A DNA stretch of 64,000 bases from Stenotrophomonas sp. 610A2 (GCF_030549615.1 NZ_CP130832.1:2666001-2730000), one strand, 5' to 3'; counted from the stretch's first letter, positions 49,368-57,712 are shown. Numbers and translations: made by a program. Notes: a model not told the origin generated them from the sequence alone.

Positions 49368-49796
49368 TCAGAGTTCCTGATCGGCCACGCGCACGAAATC
49401 GTTGACCATGCGGTCAGCCAGCCCCTGGAAGCCCAGCGCCAAGGCCGGCCCCAGCAACCGCGAAGTCGGTTCGAACTCCAGTTCCAGACTGACCTTGCAG
49501 GCGCCTTCGGACAGGGCATGGAACTCCCAGCGGCCGTGCAGGCGCTTGAACGGGCCTTCGCGCAGCTTCATATCGATGCTGTGCGGGCGCTGCAGCGTGT
49601 TTTCGGTCATGAACCAGGTACGGAACGAACCCAGCCCCAGATCGAGCCTGGCGACCAGCCGCTCCTCGCCCTGCTCCAGGATTTCCGCCTTGTCACACCA
49701 GCGGAACCGGCCCGGATAGGCGGCGACATCGTTGACCAGGTTGAACATGCGCTCGGCGGAGTGTTCGACCAGCGCGCTGCGACGAATGGTTGTCAT
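49368..49796 (-). CDS. ratA: RatA/COQ10-type START-domain protein
   Basis: 142 residues. Opens MTTIRRSALVEHSAERMFNL, then DVAAYPGRFRWCDKAEIL. A lipid-binding START/aromatase fold related to COQ10, implicated in ubiquinone handling; the E. coli protein was also reported to block 70S ribosome assembly. The ATG at 49796 is the standard start. Forms a pair with rnfH and is divergent from smpB. Confidence 0.92.
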   Translation of the reverse strand: MTTIRRSALVEHSAERMFNLVNDVAAYPGRFRWCDKAEILEQGEERLVARLDLGLGSFRTWFMTENTLQRPHSIDMKLREGPFKRLHGRWEFHALSEGACKVSLELEFEPTSRLLGPALALGFQGLADRMVNDFVRVADQEL

Positions 49797-49852
49797 GGCG
49801 ATACAGATACAGAAAGTGTTCGGGGAGCCCCCGAATCGGAGACAATACGGAA

Positions 49853-50356
49853 ATGAGCAAGAAACAAAGCAAGGATAAAGCAAAGAGCGGGACGGCCGAC
49901 AAAACCATCTCGTTGAACAAGCGCGCGCGCCACGAATTCCACCTGGAAGATCGGGTTGAAGCCGGCTTGGTGCTGCAGGGCTGGGAGGTCAAGGCGATCC
50001 GCGCCGGTCGCGGCAACATGACAGACGCCTATGCGTATGTCCGTGATGGCGAGATCTTCCTGATCGGCGCGCAGATCACCCCGCTGATCCAAGCCTCCAC
50101 CCACACCGTTCCGGAAGACCGCCGCCAGCGCAAGCTGCTGCTGCACCGTCGCGAGATCGACAAACTGATCGGCCGCGTCGAACGCGACGGCTACACGCTG
50201 GTGCCTACCGCGATGTACTGGAGCAAGAACAAGATCAAGATCGAGATCGCGCTGGCCAAGGGCAAGCAGAATCACGACAAGCGCGATACCGCCAAGGAAC
50301 GCGACTGGGACCGTGAGAAGCAGCGCGCGATGCGCGCCCACAACCGCAACGCCTGA
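49853..50356 (+). CDS. smpB: SsrA-binding protein SmpB
   Basis: 167 residues. Binds tmRNA and guides it to stalled ribosomes. Core motifs include NKRARHEFHLEDRVEAGLVL, GWEVKAIRAG, and the C-terminal basic tail (KRDTAKERDWDREKQRAM). The start at 49853 (MSKKQSK) is typical. The partner RNA gene ssrA lies 1.6 kb downstream. Overlaps the GNAT gene by one base. Confidence 0.97.
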   Translation: MSKKQSKDKAKSGTADKTISLNKRARHEFHLEDRVEAGLVLQGWEVKAIRAGRGNMTDAYAYVRDGEIFLIGAQITPLIQASTHTVPEDRRQRKLLLHRREIDKLIGRVERDGYTLVPTAMYWSKNKIKIEIALAKGKQNHDKRDTAKERDWDREKQRAMRAHNRNA

Positions 50357-50775
50357 TGTCTACACAGCGCGCAGTGCAGGTAGCCAGCGCGCAGGATGTG
50401 CAGACGCTGTGCGCAAAGCTGCTGGCCTTCAATCGCAAGGCCAGCGGCCATAGTTTCGATGAGCTGCCAGTGCAGCTGGCCAGCCATGACCGGGACGGAA
50501 CCTTGTGCGGCGGATTGCTCGGCGATATCTGCGCAGGCTGGCTCGCCATCCATGTGCTGTGGGTTGATCCGCAGCTGCGCGGTCAGGGATTGGGCAGCCA
50601 ACTTCTGCTACAGGCCGAGCAACAGGCCAAGGCTGCTGGCGCGCACAGCGTTGTGCTGGATACCTTCGACTGGCAGGCCGAAGGCTTCTATCTCCGGCAC
50701 GGCTACGAGGCTTTCGGGCGACTGCCCGACTTTCCGCCCGGCCATGAACGCATCTACCTGCGCAAGACGCTTTAG
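50356..50775 (+). CDS. GNAT family N-acetyltransferase
   Basis: 139 residues. The acetyl-CoA loop is WVDPQLRGQGLGSQLL; FYLRHGYEAFGRLPDFPPGH is the usual C-terminal strand pair. Substrate unknown. Starts at the last base of the smpB stop codon (TGATG), so the two are translationally coupled. Convergent with a membrane protein gene, overlapping by 4 bases. Confidence 0.88.
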   Translation: MSTQRAVQVASAQDVQTLCAKLLAFNRKASGHSFDELPVQLASHDRDGTLCGGLLGDICAGWLAIHVLWVDPQLRGQGLGSQLLLQAEQQAKAAGAHSVVLDTFDWQAEGFYLRHGYEAFGRLPDFPPGHERIYLRKTL

Positions 50776-51398
50776 CCCATCAATATCCGACGCAGATCGC
50801 GTCGTTGCACGCCGGGCGATTGCAAGACCGCGTACAGCACACTCAGGCTGACCACTTCACTCAACTCAACCGCTCTGCGGTCATCACCGCCGAGCCATCG
50901 CCGTGCTTCCTCGGCAGCTTCCGGCGGCAACAGGGCAAGAATCGCGGCATCGTCCAAGCCATCAACCTGCAGCTGCAGCGCGCGCGAAAACCGCATGACA
51001 CGCGCGGTATGGATCAGCAACTGAGCCAAACCCAATGCCATCGCGACGACTGCAGCCCGCTCCACCCCGGCGGCCACGAGTCCAGACCATGATGATTGCA
51101 GCACCAGCAACAGCACTACCGCCACCAGATAGACACCAAGCCAGCGCTGACGCACTCGCCGCACCCAACCCAGAAGTCCCGCGCAGAGCAGCAACACCAG
51201 CGGCGCCAGCTGCGGCCAATAGCTCCGCCCCAACCACGCCGTGATCACCACAACAACCACCAGCAACAGGTAGAGCGGAGCCGGCGCCAGCGCGCGTCGC
51301 CGAAATCCTGTTCCAACTCCACCTGCCAACAATCGCAGGCTGCGCAGACCGCGCTGCTGCATGACCACATCCACCAACTCTAACTTGATGCCGACCAT
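50772..51398 (-). CDS. Membrane protein of unknown function
   Basis: About 208 residues with four predicted membrane helices in the middle (LYLLLVVVVVITAWLG, LVLLLCAGLLGWV, YLVAVVLLLVLQS, AAVVAMALGLAQLLI). A cytoplasmic C-terminal segment follows (DAAILALLPPEAAEEARRWL). No family recognised. The start is uncertain: 51398 (MVGIKLEL) or 51362 (MQQRGL). Confidence 0.65.
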   Translation of the reverse strand: MVGIKLELVDVVMQQRGLRSLRLLAGGVGTGFRRRALAPAPLYLLLVVVVVITAWLGRSYWPQLAPLVLLLCAGLLGWVRRVRQRWLGVYLVAVVLLLVLQSSWSGLVAAGVERAAVVAMALGLAQLLIHTARVMRFSRALQLQVDGLDDAAILALLPPEAAEEARRWLGGDDRRAVELSEVVSLSVLYAVLQSPGVQRRDLRRILMG

Positions 51399-51538
51399 GG
51401 TCCGTCGGCAGACGTCGCAGAAAGGTCGGTGCGGCGTTAAGCCCCACCTGATGCATTCAAGTTGATGCGACGACGCAGACGCAGGTAGCCATGAAGATAG
51501 TTGACTAGACTGGCGCCCTACCAAGGAGCTCTACGACG

Positions 51539-51907
51539 ATGGATCGCTGGTACACCGCAACGCTGTTGTCGCTGATCGTTCACCAGATAGATGCCGCTTA
51601 CTGGCACGAATGGGAGATGTTCCGCGTGCCCGGCGGCATTCAAGGCTTTCTGTTGTTCAACGTACTGGCAGTGGGCCTGCTGCTCCACGGCTATCGGCAA
51701 GTGGCGTTGGCTACGCCACAAGCGAGGCGTTATGCCCTGCTCTGCGGCGGCATTGGTGTGCTAACCGCCCTGCTCCACGCCGGCTTTGCCGCAACAGGCA
51801 AAGACCAGTTCGGCCTGCCGTTATCCATCGCGACCATTGTCGCCTGCCTGGCGACAGGCACCGGCCTTTTGCTGAAAGCCCGGCAAGATCCCAATTCACG
51901 CGGGTGA
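51539..51907 (+). CDS. Small membrane protein, DUF6713-like
   Basis: 122 residues with four hydrophobic segments (ATLLSLIVHQIDAAYWHEW, GFLLFNVLAVGLLLHGY, LCGGIGVLTALLHAGF and IATIVACLATGTGLLL). The HQIDAAYWHEWEMF segment is distinctive and, from memory, belongs to DUF6713. AAGGAGC lies 9 bases before the ATG. No function known. Lies just upstream of ssrA. Confidence 0.75.
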   Translation: MDRWYTATLLSLIVHQIDAAYWHEWEMFRVPGGIQGFLLFNVLAVGLLLHGYRQVALATPQARRYALLCGGIGVLTALLHAGFAATGKDQFGLPLSIATIVACLATGTGLLLKARQDPNSRG

Positions 51908-51996
51908 CTGTTCAGGGTTTTCCCTGTAGCATTCGTCTCGTCAGCGAGGCTGTGGTCAGAACATCGTCTACAGCCCTCATGAATCAACGTCTTACC

Positions 51997-52350
51997 GGGG
52001 GTGCACTGGTTTCGACGGGGGTTGTGAAGTCGCTTGGCGCATGCCGAGGGGGTAGCTTTCCTCGTAAATCCAGCTGCAAAACTCTAGTTGCCAACGACGA
52101 CAACTACGCTCTCGCCGCTTAAGGCGTAAGCCCCGAACCCACTTGTGCCCGTGCTCGTGGATGTAGGGTCATTATCACGGAACCGGCTGTGACGGCTGCC
52201 TGTCAGTCATGGCTTAACCAAAACAGGCTGGTCCTGGGGTGCGCTTTGCACACCGTGCTGCCACGGGACGAGACCCAACGGTGAGCTAAGCATGTAGTGC
52301 CGGGGATGGAGTGCCTTCGGACGGCGGTTCAATTCCGCCCACCTCCACCA
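51997..52350 (+). ncRNA. ssrA: Transfer-messenger RNA (tmRNA)
   Basis: One-piece tmRNA of 354 bases. The 5' end GGGGGTGCACTGGTTTCGAC and 3' end GGTTCAATTCCGCCC, ACCTCCACCA form the tRNA-like part. The tag reading frame (52090-52122) encodes ANDDNYALAA and a TAA stop. Rescues stalled ribosomes with SmpB. The 3' end is the insertion site of the mobile element that follows: its last bases are duplicated at 62741-62759, and the ssrA function is kept because the element restores the 3' end. Confidence 0.98.
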
Positions 52351-52352
52351 TT
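52334..52352 (+). repeat. Left attachment site attL (19 bases), within the ssrA 3' end
   Basis: TCCGCCCACCTCCACCATT matches 62741-62759 exactly. It covers the 3' T-arm side and acceptor end of ssrA, a common tyrosine-recombinase target. Confidence 0.93.
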
Positions 52353-52412
52353 CTCACCTGCAAAACTAGCGTAAGTAGCTTGATTTTGCAAGGTTTATTG
52401 GTGATTTACGAG

Positions 52413-52457
52413 CCTCAAACGATACCCCTTCAAGGTATCGTTTGAGGTATCGTTTTG
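52413..52457. repeat. Left arm-type repeat: inverted plus direct copies of GGTATCGTTTGAGG
   Basis: CCTCAAACGATACC (52413-52426), 7 bases, then GGTATCGTTTGAGG followed by TATCGTTTTG (52434-52457). The latter 24 bases recur exactly at 62655-62678. The set suggests integrase or excisionase binding sites. The hairpin could also end ssrA transcription, since the original terminator has been displaced. The integrase TTG start lies at its edge. Confidence 0.8.
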
Positions 52458-54038
52458 CCCAAACCCTTTCTGTTGAAGCGCGCCAGCGGGCTCTATGCCC
52501 GCTTTCTTGTGCCCGCTGACCTGCGCTCGCTGTTGGGGTGCCGCTTCCTCGTCCGCGCCCTGCCCGGTCGAGGCGACGCCGCCCGACTGGTCGCGGCACG
52601 CATGGCGATGGCACTATCAGAGTCCTTCAAGGCGCTACGCACAGGGACGATAGTGAACGACGACATCAAGGACATCTTGCGCAGGGTGCGCGAGAACGGG
52701 CATCAGGACCTGACTATCCAACAGGTGCGCCTGCCCAACGGGCTGACGCTCGGCGGCGTGGAAATCAACACGGCCGAGGACCGCCGCCTGTTCCGGCAGA
52801 CCGTTCAGGACTTGAACGCCCTGGCAGCAAAAGACCCGCTCATGGCGGGCATGCACGGGTGGGAACCACCACGGCCCCCAGCACCACCTGCGCCTCCCGC
52901 CGGGCCGCTGCTCTCCGAGCGCATTGACGTCTACCTCAGCGACATGCGGCGAGCCCAGCGGGCCGTGCGCAACGTGATGGACACCGAATACACGCTGCGC
53001 CTGTTCCTCGCCCTCGGCGGCGACAAGGCGATTGAAGAGGTCACGGCCACGGACGTGCGTTCCTTCCTGGACGCCCTGGCGGTCTACCCGGCAAATGCCA
53101 GCAAGAAAGCCGTGTTTCGTGGCCTGACGCCCCTGGAAGTGGTGCAAAAGGCGAAGGGCGGCGGCCACCCCACCCTGCTGGAACGCACCCAGGAAAAGCG
53201 CCGCGACCACTTGGCCGCTTTCTTCAACGCTCAGGCCGACGAGGCCCTCATTCCCAAGGCGCCGCACAAGGCCATCATGAACCGCTCCAAGTCCAAAACT
53301 GATGCCCCAACCCGCGAACCCTTCACGCCCGCAGAGCTGGCCGCGCTGTTCGATTCCGAAGCCTTTCCTGAGTGGGCCAGCAAATACCCGCACCGCTGGT
53401 TCGGCTCTATCCTGGGCGTGGCCACGGGCGCGCGCATCAATGAGTTGGCCCAGCTCTACGTCGATGACGTGGCCGAGGTTGGGGGCCACTGGGGCATCCA
53501 CATTCGCGCCCAGCGACCGGACCAGCGGCTGAAGAACGCGCACTCCTCGCGTTTCGTCCCCCTGTCCGACACCGTGCTGCAGGCGGGGTTCCTGGCGTTC
53601 GTCGAGGACGTGAAGCGCGCCGGGTTTGAACGCCTGTTCCCGCACCTCCAGCACACAGAGGCCGGCGGCTACGGCGACACCATGGGCGACCAGTTTCGCG
53701 CCTACGCCATCAAGCGCGGCCTGACCGGCCGCCTGAAATCCTTCCATTGCTTCCGCCACAACATCGTGAGCAACCTGGTCAACGAGCGGGGCATTGCCAT
53801 CCAGGTGGTGCAGGAAATCACGGGGCACGACCTGACCTTGCCCAGCGGCCTCAGGCACTACGTCAATCCGGGCACCATCCCGAAACGCTTTGACGCGCTG
53901 AATGCGTATGGCCCGCCGGTGACACTGCCCGCCTACACCTCCGGCCAGTTTGAGCTAGCGTTCAAGCAGGTCCGCCACATCGAGCGGCGGCGCGCAACGG
54001 CCGCGAGCAAACGCCACTCAACCAGCCAGAAAGGATAG
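52455..54038 (+). CDS. Tyrosine recombinase/integrase of the ssrA element
   Basis: 527 residues. An N-terminal DUF6538-like segment (FLLKRASGLYARFLVPADLR), a SAM-like core-binding domain (LLSERIDVYLSDMRRA) and the catalytic domain with R327 (TGARINEL), H431 and R434 (HCFRHNIVSN), H458 (TGHDL) and Y469 (RHYVNPG). Integrates the element into ssrA. The only upstream start in frame is TTG at 52455, at the edge of the arm repeat, so the integrase may repress its own gene. Gene and att site are adjacent, as usual. Confidence 0.93.
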   Translation: MPKPFLLKRASGLYARFLVPADLRSLLGCRFLVRALPGRGDAARLVAARMAMALSESFKALRTGTIVNDDIKDILRRVRENGHQDLTIQQVRLPNGLTLGGVEINTAEDRRLFRQTVQDLNALAAKDPLMAGMHGWEPPRPPAPPAPPAGPLLSERIDVYLSDMRRAQRAVRNVMDTEYTLRLFLALGGDKAIEEVTATDVRSFLDALAVYPANASKKAVFRGLTPLEVVQKAKGGGHPTLLERTQEKRRDHLAAFFNAQADEALIPKAPHKAIMNRSKSKTDAPTREPFTPAELAALFDSEAFPEWASKYPHRWFGSILGVATGARINELAQLYVDDVAEVGGHWGIHIRAQRPDQRLKNAHSSRFVPLSDTVLQAGFLAFVEDVKRAGFERLFPHLQHTEAGGYGDTMGDQFRAYAIKRGLTGRLKSFHCFRHNIVSNLVNERGIAIQVVQEITGHDLTLPSGLRHYVNPGTIPKRFDALNAYGPPVTLPAYTSGQFELAFKQVRHIERRRATAASKRHSTSQKG

Positions 54039-54040
54039 CC

Positions 54041-54271
54041 ATGGAAACATCACCCAAATCACTGAAAGCTGCTTCGCTGAAGGATATCGAGGAAGCTATT
54101 GCGCAGGCCCTCTCTCAGTTCACCGCCTTCTCACCCACTGTCGAAATCCGGGCATTCGAAGTGGTCGAAGCAACCGCAATCGATGTATTGACCCGTGACA
54201 CCTATCGTTTTGAGCTGAAAGTGAAGGTTCCGAAGCATGACCCCACCAAAGGACACTTCGATTTTGAATGA
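54041..54271 (+). CDS. Small hypothetical protein coupled to the integrase
   Basis: 76 residues, acidic at the start and ending with a beta-type segment (TYRFELKVKVPKHDPTKGHF). It begins 3 bases after the integrase stop with AAGGA 5 bases before the ATG, so it is probably cotranslated. Could be an excisionase-like accessory factor, but no helix-turn-helix is seen. No family recognised. Confidence 0.6.
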   Translation: METSPKSLKAASLKDIEEAIAQALSQFTAFSPTVEIRAFEVVEATAIDVLTRDTYRFELKVKVPKHDPTKGHFDFE

Positions 54272-55086
54272 GCGCGCGCCCGATATGCTTTGCAGTAACA
54301 GAAAAGCACTCATGCGTTTGCCTTCTCAGAGCCTAAAGCTTTGCTAAAGCTCCCCTGCTTTTGCCCTTCGGCTTCGGGGTCGCCTCCGGCTCCCCCTTGC
54401 CGAAGGGCAAAGTCTCCCCTAACCCCGCTGACTAAAAGCGGTGGGGTGGACTTGGCCCGTGCGTTGCCCCGTGATGGCGGCCCCTAGCACTCAGGGCGTG
54501 GTGATTCTCTGCTCTGCACCACTACGACAGGTTCACGCGAGCAACCGCGCCGGGTCCGGGTCCTGTCACCAAGGTTCTCTTGGCGTCTCTCCGGTGTTGC
54601 TTTACTTTTCCCGTGCCCAGGCGCGTTTTTCCTGGGGCTTCTCCTAGCAACGAACCATTGGTAACGGGACCGCGAATGGGAGACGCTGCTGGGGCCAGAT
54701 TGAGCACTCCCCAGTTACCATCGACATCTGCGTTACCTGGCTGGCGCGAGTTTCACCCCCCTCGCTTTACTGCCTGCGCACCCGGTGGCGGTCAGCCCGA
54801 GCCCGCAATGGGCTCCCGGAAACCGTGCGCACCCCAACTCAATGGGTCGTCGTGATACGGCTACCAACGGCCTTCGGGCTGGGCAGACAGGGAGGAGAGA
54901 AAAGGAGGGGGGCTTGCGGGTCCGTCCAGGCTTGCTAAGGTGTCCTCAAGGGGCACCGCCTGGGCATGTCGTAGCTGATTCCTACATTTGCTCGCCTCCG
55001 AGTCGCTCAAACTCGGGGGCCATGAATCCAAACTAAGACGCCCTCGGCTTTTGTCAAGCCGGGGCGTTTTCGGCTCGGAAGGCAAC
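54272..55086 (+). ncRNA. Candidate large structured noncoding RNA (about 0.7-0.8 kb)
   Basis: 815 bases without a believable gene. The strand is packed with nested complementary segments: 54360-54372/54399-54411 (13 bp), 54498-54503/54517-54522, 54526-54531/54562-54567 enclosing CGCG/CGCG, 54569-54573/54579-54583, 54616-54621/54631-54636, 54659-54665/54714-54720 enclosing CTGGG/CCCAG, 54776-54786/54822-54830 enclosing 54799-54804/54810-54815, 54926-54931/54958-54963 enclosing GGTG/CACC, and 54998-55003/55011-55016. It ends in a terminator (55038-55070) on the same strand. Ends of the RNA are not defined. No group I or II intron core was found. Confidence 0.5.
55038..55070 (+). terminator. Terminator ending the structured segment
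   Basis: Stem ACGCCCTCGGCTT/AAGCCGGGGCGT with one bulged base and a 5-base loop, followed by TTTTC. Plus strand only; the minus side lacks a T run. Confidence 0.8.
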
Positions 55087-55656
55087 TTAGGAAGCGCGAC
55101 CATCCACAAGGAGCGCGTTGAAGGCTTCGCCTATTGCCTTCTCCGTCTCCTGGATTTGCTCCAGAGCAGCTTGGATGTGGTTATGGAGTTCCTTCTCATC
55201 ACCCCCGTCAGGAACGTCTGACGCGATTTTCCAGGCGCTGTGGAGGCGGCTCGTCTGAGAGAGCGCAAACGCCAAGCGGTTCGCAGTCCTCTCGCCAAAT
55301 AGGTCTGCTTTTTCTAGAAACTGTGAAGGAAGTTCCACTTTTACTTCATAGGCTTTGCCTGCAAAAACTCGCCTCAGCGCCTGGCTGTCAATCAGATCCA
55401 GGAGAGTCGTTGTATCGCCGTTTGATGGAACGACTGACGCTCGGAAGCGCGCGATGTCTATCTGTGCTGCTCCGACCGGCGCCGTCATTATCTGGGCCAG
55501 CAAGCGACGGGTGGCGGCCCGCTCCCTCGCCCTTCGCATGCCGTCCGCTATCCATATGCCCAATGCGATAAGAGCTGCAATGGCTGTCCAGTCCAAGCCT
55601 GAGTCTTTACAGAGCCACACGGATTCACCATCCTTCAGTCGTAGCGGTTGAAGCAA
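55087..55656 (-). CDS. Hypothetical protein with one membrane helix
   Basis: 189 residues. A short lead (LQPLRLKDGESVWLCKDSG), one membrane segment (DWTAIAALIALGIWIADGM) and a soluble, partly coiled C-terminal domain (HNHIQAALEQIQETEKAIGE). No family recognised. Codon use is less GC-biased than in the core genes, as expected for acquired DNA. It is divergent from the zinc-ribbon/PIN-like gene by 69 bases. Confidence 0.6.
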   Translation of the reverse strand: MLQPLRLKDGESVWLCKDSGLDWTAIAALIALGIWIADGMRRARERAATRRLLAQIMTAPVGAAQIDIARFRASVVPSNGDTTTLLDLIDSQALRRVFAGKAYEVKVELPSQFLEKADLFGERTANRLAFALSQTSRLHSAWKIASDVPDGGDEKELHNHIQAALEQIQETEKAIGEAFNALLVDGRAS

Positions 55657-55725
55657 TCCTGCTTGCGCGCGTGATCCTAGGCAAGACCTTAACGAGGCCG
55701 GTTCGATACCTGGTAGGAGACGGAT

Positions 55726-56904
55726 GTGCTCGTAACAAAGGTTTTAGGCCCGTGCCCCGCCTGCGGTCATGGGCGATACGGCAATGTAGACGTATACGGC
55801 AATCATGTCCTTCGGGGATGCGAGCGTTGCCGGGTGTCAGAGCAGCTCTGGCTTCCCCCACTTCGCAAGAAGATCCTATATCTGGACCAACCGTTTTTCA
55901 GCGGGGCGTTTCGTGGGGGGGAGAGGAACCGTCACTATGTCGAACTCGCAGACCACATACAACGCGCAGCCTCGGCGCAGTTGGTCACCATCCCCCGCTC
56001 TTCGATACACGACTACGAGACGCGGCTTTGGGAACGCGGTGACGAGCTCTTGGAGTTCATCAAACGAACAAGCCGTGGCCACACATTTGAGAGGGCATAC
56101 AACGTCGAACGCCGGCAGATACTGGCAGGGTTTAGACGCTGGCTCGCAGGCGAGGTGGCAGCCTATCCGTTAACCCAGTCCGAGGCGCTTTCTGAGCGGG
56201 TGCACGACTGGGATGGCTACTTTGTGGTGGGGGTCCGGCACCAGCCAGGAGACAACGAGGCCCAGCGAGAGTTCAAGCGGCAGTCGTTGGAAGGTTTGCT
56301 TAACCTTTTCGACGGCTGGCGGGCGTCTGAGGAAACGTTTGAGCAGTGCGTTGCCGGAGAGCTGGCCGGAGCGAAAAGACTTTACCTGGATACCTTCCTC
56401 ACCTACTTCACAAGGGTGGGGCAAGGGGATTTCTCCGCTCTGCTTGACTCTCCAATAATCTCGAAGGTGGTGGAGCAGATGCGGCATCTCCTCCCGCCAG
56501 AGCAAACGTTCCAAGAATCAATGCGAGCCTGTGCTTCCTTCTTCGATTCCGAGCATTTCGCGCAGCTTCCATTCCAGCATGTGCGTGCTTGCTCATACGC
56601 CACGCTTCAGAGGATGGTTCGGAACGGCGCTTATGTAAATCTTGAGCGTGCTCGCGGGAAGCTGAGCGGGTTCTACTCAGATGTGGACCATGCAGCGTTC
56701 TACGCACCATATTGCGATGCCATAGCGTTGGACCAGGCGATGGCAGAGCTGATGGGTGAAAGAGGAATAGACCTGGAGCAGGCCTTCGGAGTAAAGGTGT
56801 TTAGCCTGAATCACCTCGAAGAGTTCCATGGCTGGTTGGACGCGTTAGAGGCGGGCGTCACCGATGAACATCGTCAGGCCTTGTCCAACGCGTATCCAGA
56901 GTGA
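55726..56904 (+). CDS. Zinc-ribbon protein with PIN-like nuclease signature
   Basis: 392 residues. The first 40 carry two zinc knuckles (CPAC at 10-13 and CERC at 32-35). Then KKILYLDQPFFSGAF (D54) resembles the first strand of PIN-type nucleases, and the C-terminal YSDVDHAAFYAPYCDAIALD (D319, D321, H322, D331, D336) resembles their later acidic motif (D..H..Y..Y.D....D). A helical middle of 220 residues is family-unknown. The GTG start at 55726 is supported by AGGAGA 6 bases upstream. Cargo of the mobile element; an RNA-cutting or antiphage role is inferred, not shown. Confidence 0.6.
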   Translation: MLVTKVLGPCPACGHGRYGNVDVYGNHVLRGCERCRVSEQLWLPPLRKKILYLDQPFFSGAFRGGERNRHYVELADHIQRAASAQLVTIPRSSIHDYETRLWERGDELLEFIKRTSRGHTFERAYNVERRQILAGFRRWLAGEVAAYPLTQSEALSERVHDWDGYFVVGVRHQPGDNEAQREFKRQSLEGLLNLFDGWRASEETFEQCVAGELAGAKRLYLDTFLTYFTRVGQGDFSALLDSPIISKVVEQMRHLLPPEQTFQESMRACASFFDSEHFAQLPFQHVRACSYATLQRMVRNGAYVNLERARGKLSGFYSDVDHAAFYAPYCDAIALDQAMAELMGERGIDLEQAFGVKVFSLNHLEEFHGWLDALEAGVTDEHRQALSNAYPE

Positions 56905-56950
56905 TGCCTTCTTGGTTGTTCGCACGCATCCGTAGCTAAGCATCCCCGTG

Positions 56951-57259
56951 TCAGGAAATGATGCTCAGCGCAAGAATCGCCAGCATCGGAACCATGGCGA
57001 TGAGCCCGATGAAGCCCCAGATGCCGCAGGCCGTGATTGCCCATAGCTGGCCCACATTGAAGTGACCAGCGCTGCGCTGTGCAGCCGCGTATGCCGCTGC
57101 GGGTTGGAGTCGCTCCGCGCGCCTCCGCAGCACGCGGGACATCACTGGCCCAATGATGAACCCAAAAGGTCCGGTTAACAGAACCGCGACGCAGAAGCAA
57201 AGGGTTAGACGTGCCTGCGGGGTCATCACTGAGGTGGTGGGGGCTGGTGCGTAGTTCAT
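56951..57259 (-). CDS. Small two-helix membrane protein
   Basis: 102 residues with two hydrophobic segments (LTLCFCVAVLLTGPFGFIIG and a C-terminal GLIAMVPMLAILALSII), separated by a charged region. No family recognised. Divergent from the XRE regulator and sharing the operator at 57288-57311, so it may be under that regulator's control. Confidence 0.55.
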   Translation of the reverse strand: MNYAPAPTTSVMTPQARLTLCFCVAVLLTGPFGFIIGPVMSRVLRRRAERLQPAAAYAAAQRSAGHFNVGQLWAITACGIWGFIGLIAMVPMLAILALSIIS

Positions 57260-57287
57260 GGCCGTTCCCTGGGCGGGTAGCGGGGTG

Positions 57288-57311
57288 CTACCTTTAAGGT
57301 AGAGACTACCT
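57288..57311. promoter_or_regulatory. Triple half-site operator (CTACCT/AGGTAG)
   Basis: CTACCT (57288-57293), TTA, AGGTAG (57297-57302), AGA, CTACCT (57306-57311): two overlapping perfect 6-bp inverted repeats with 3-base spacers. It sits between the divergent membrane protein and XRE genes, the expected place for the regulator's own operator. Confidence 0.7.
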
Positions 57312-57364
57312 CAAAGGGAGCGTTGCAGTCATGCTGAAAGTTGGTCTTTTTGCCGGTTGCGCAC

Positions 57365-57712
57365 GTGTCCCAATCACCCCCAGCCCCCCGCCAGCTTTTC
57401 GCCGACCGGCTGAGGCAGGCCCGAGCACTGCGCGGGGTCGGCAGCCAGCGCGCCTTAGGTCTGCTCATGGGGCTTGATAAGAACCTGGCCGGCAACAGGG
57501 TCAACCGGTATGAAAGCCAAGCGCGGGGGATAGACCTGGACGGGCTGGGCAAGCTCGCCGAGGTGCTTGGCGTTCCAATGGCCTACCTGGTGGCCGAGGA
57601 CGAAGCGATGGCCGACGCGGTGCTGGCGCTTGCTCAGTTGTCTCCGGAGCAACGCGCCAAGGCGGTTGCGGCCCTGCTCAAGGCCGCGGGGACGGACGAC
57701 GGGGCGGACTGA
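57365..57712 (+). CDS. XRE-family helix-turn-helix regulator
   Basis: 115 residues. An N-terminal HTH (LFADRLRQARALRGVGSQRALGLLMG, in parts, then VNRYESQARGIDLDGLGKLAEVL) is followed by a helical tail (MADAVLALAQLSPEQRAKAV). Probably the element's repressor, controlling its own gene and the divergent membrane protein via the CTACCT sites. The start is uncertain: GTG at 57365 or TTG at 57341, neither with a strong RBS. Converges with the relaxase gene, overlapping its last codons. Confidence 0.8.
   Translation: MSQSPPAPRQLFADRLRQARALRGVGSQRALGLLMGLDKNLAGNRVNRYESQARGIDLDGLGKLAEVLGVPMAYLVAEDEAMADAVLALAQLSPEQRAKAVAALLKAAGTDDGAD

Noticed and set aside
54272..55086. Group I or group II intron in the gene-free segment
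   Set aside because: No group II domain V or GUGYG 5' end in a fitting position, no group I core motifs, and no interrupted gene or intron-encoded protein.
55680..55720. T-arm-like GGTTCGATACC before the PIN-like gene
   Set aside because: No acceptor stem or anticodon arm surrounds it; probably chance, since the next bases are the RBS of the gene.
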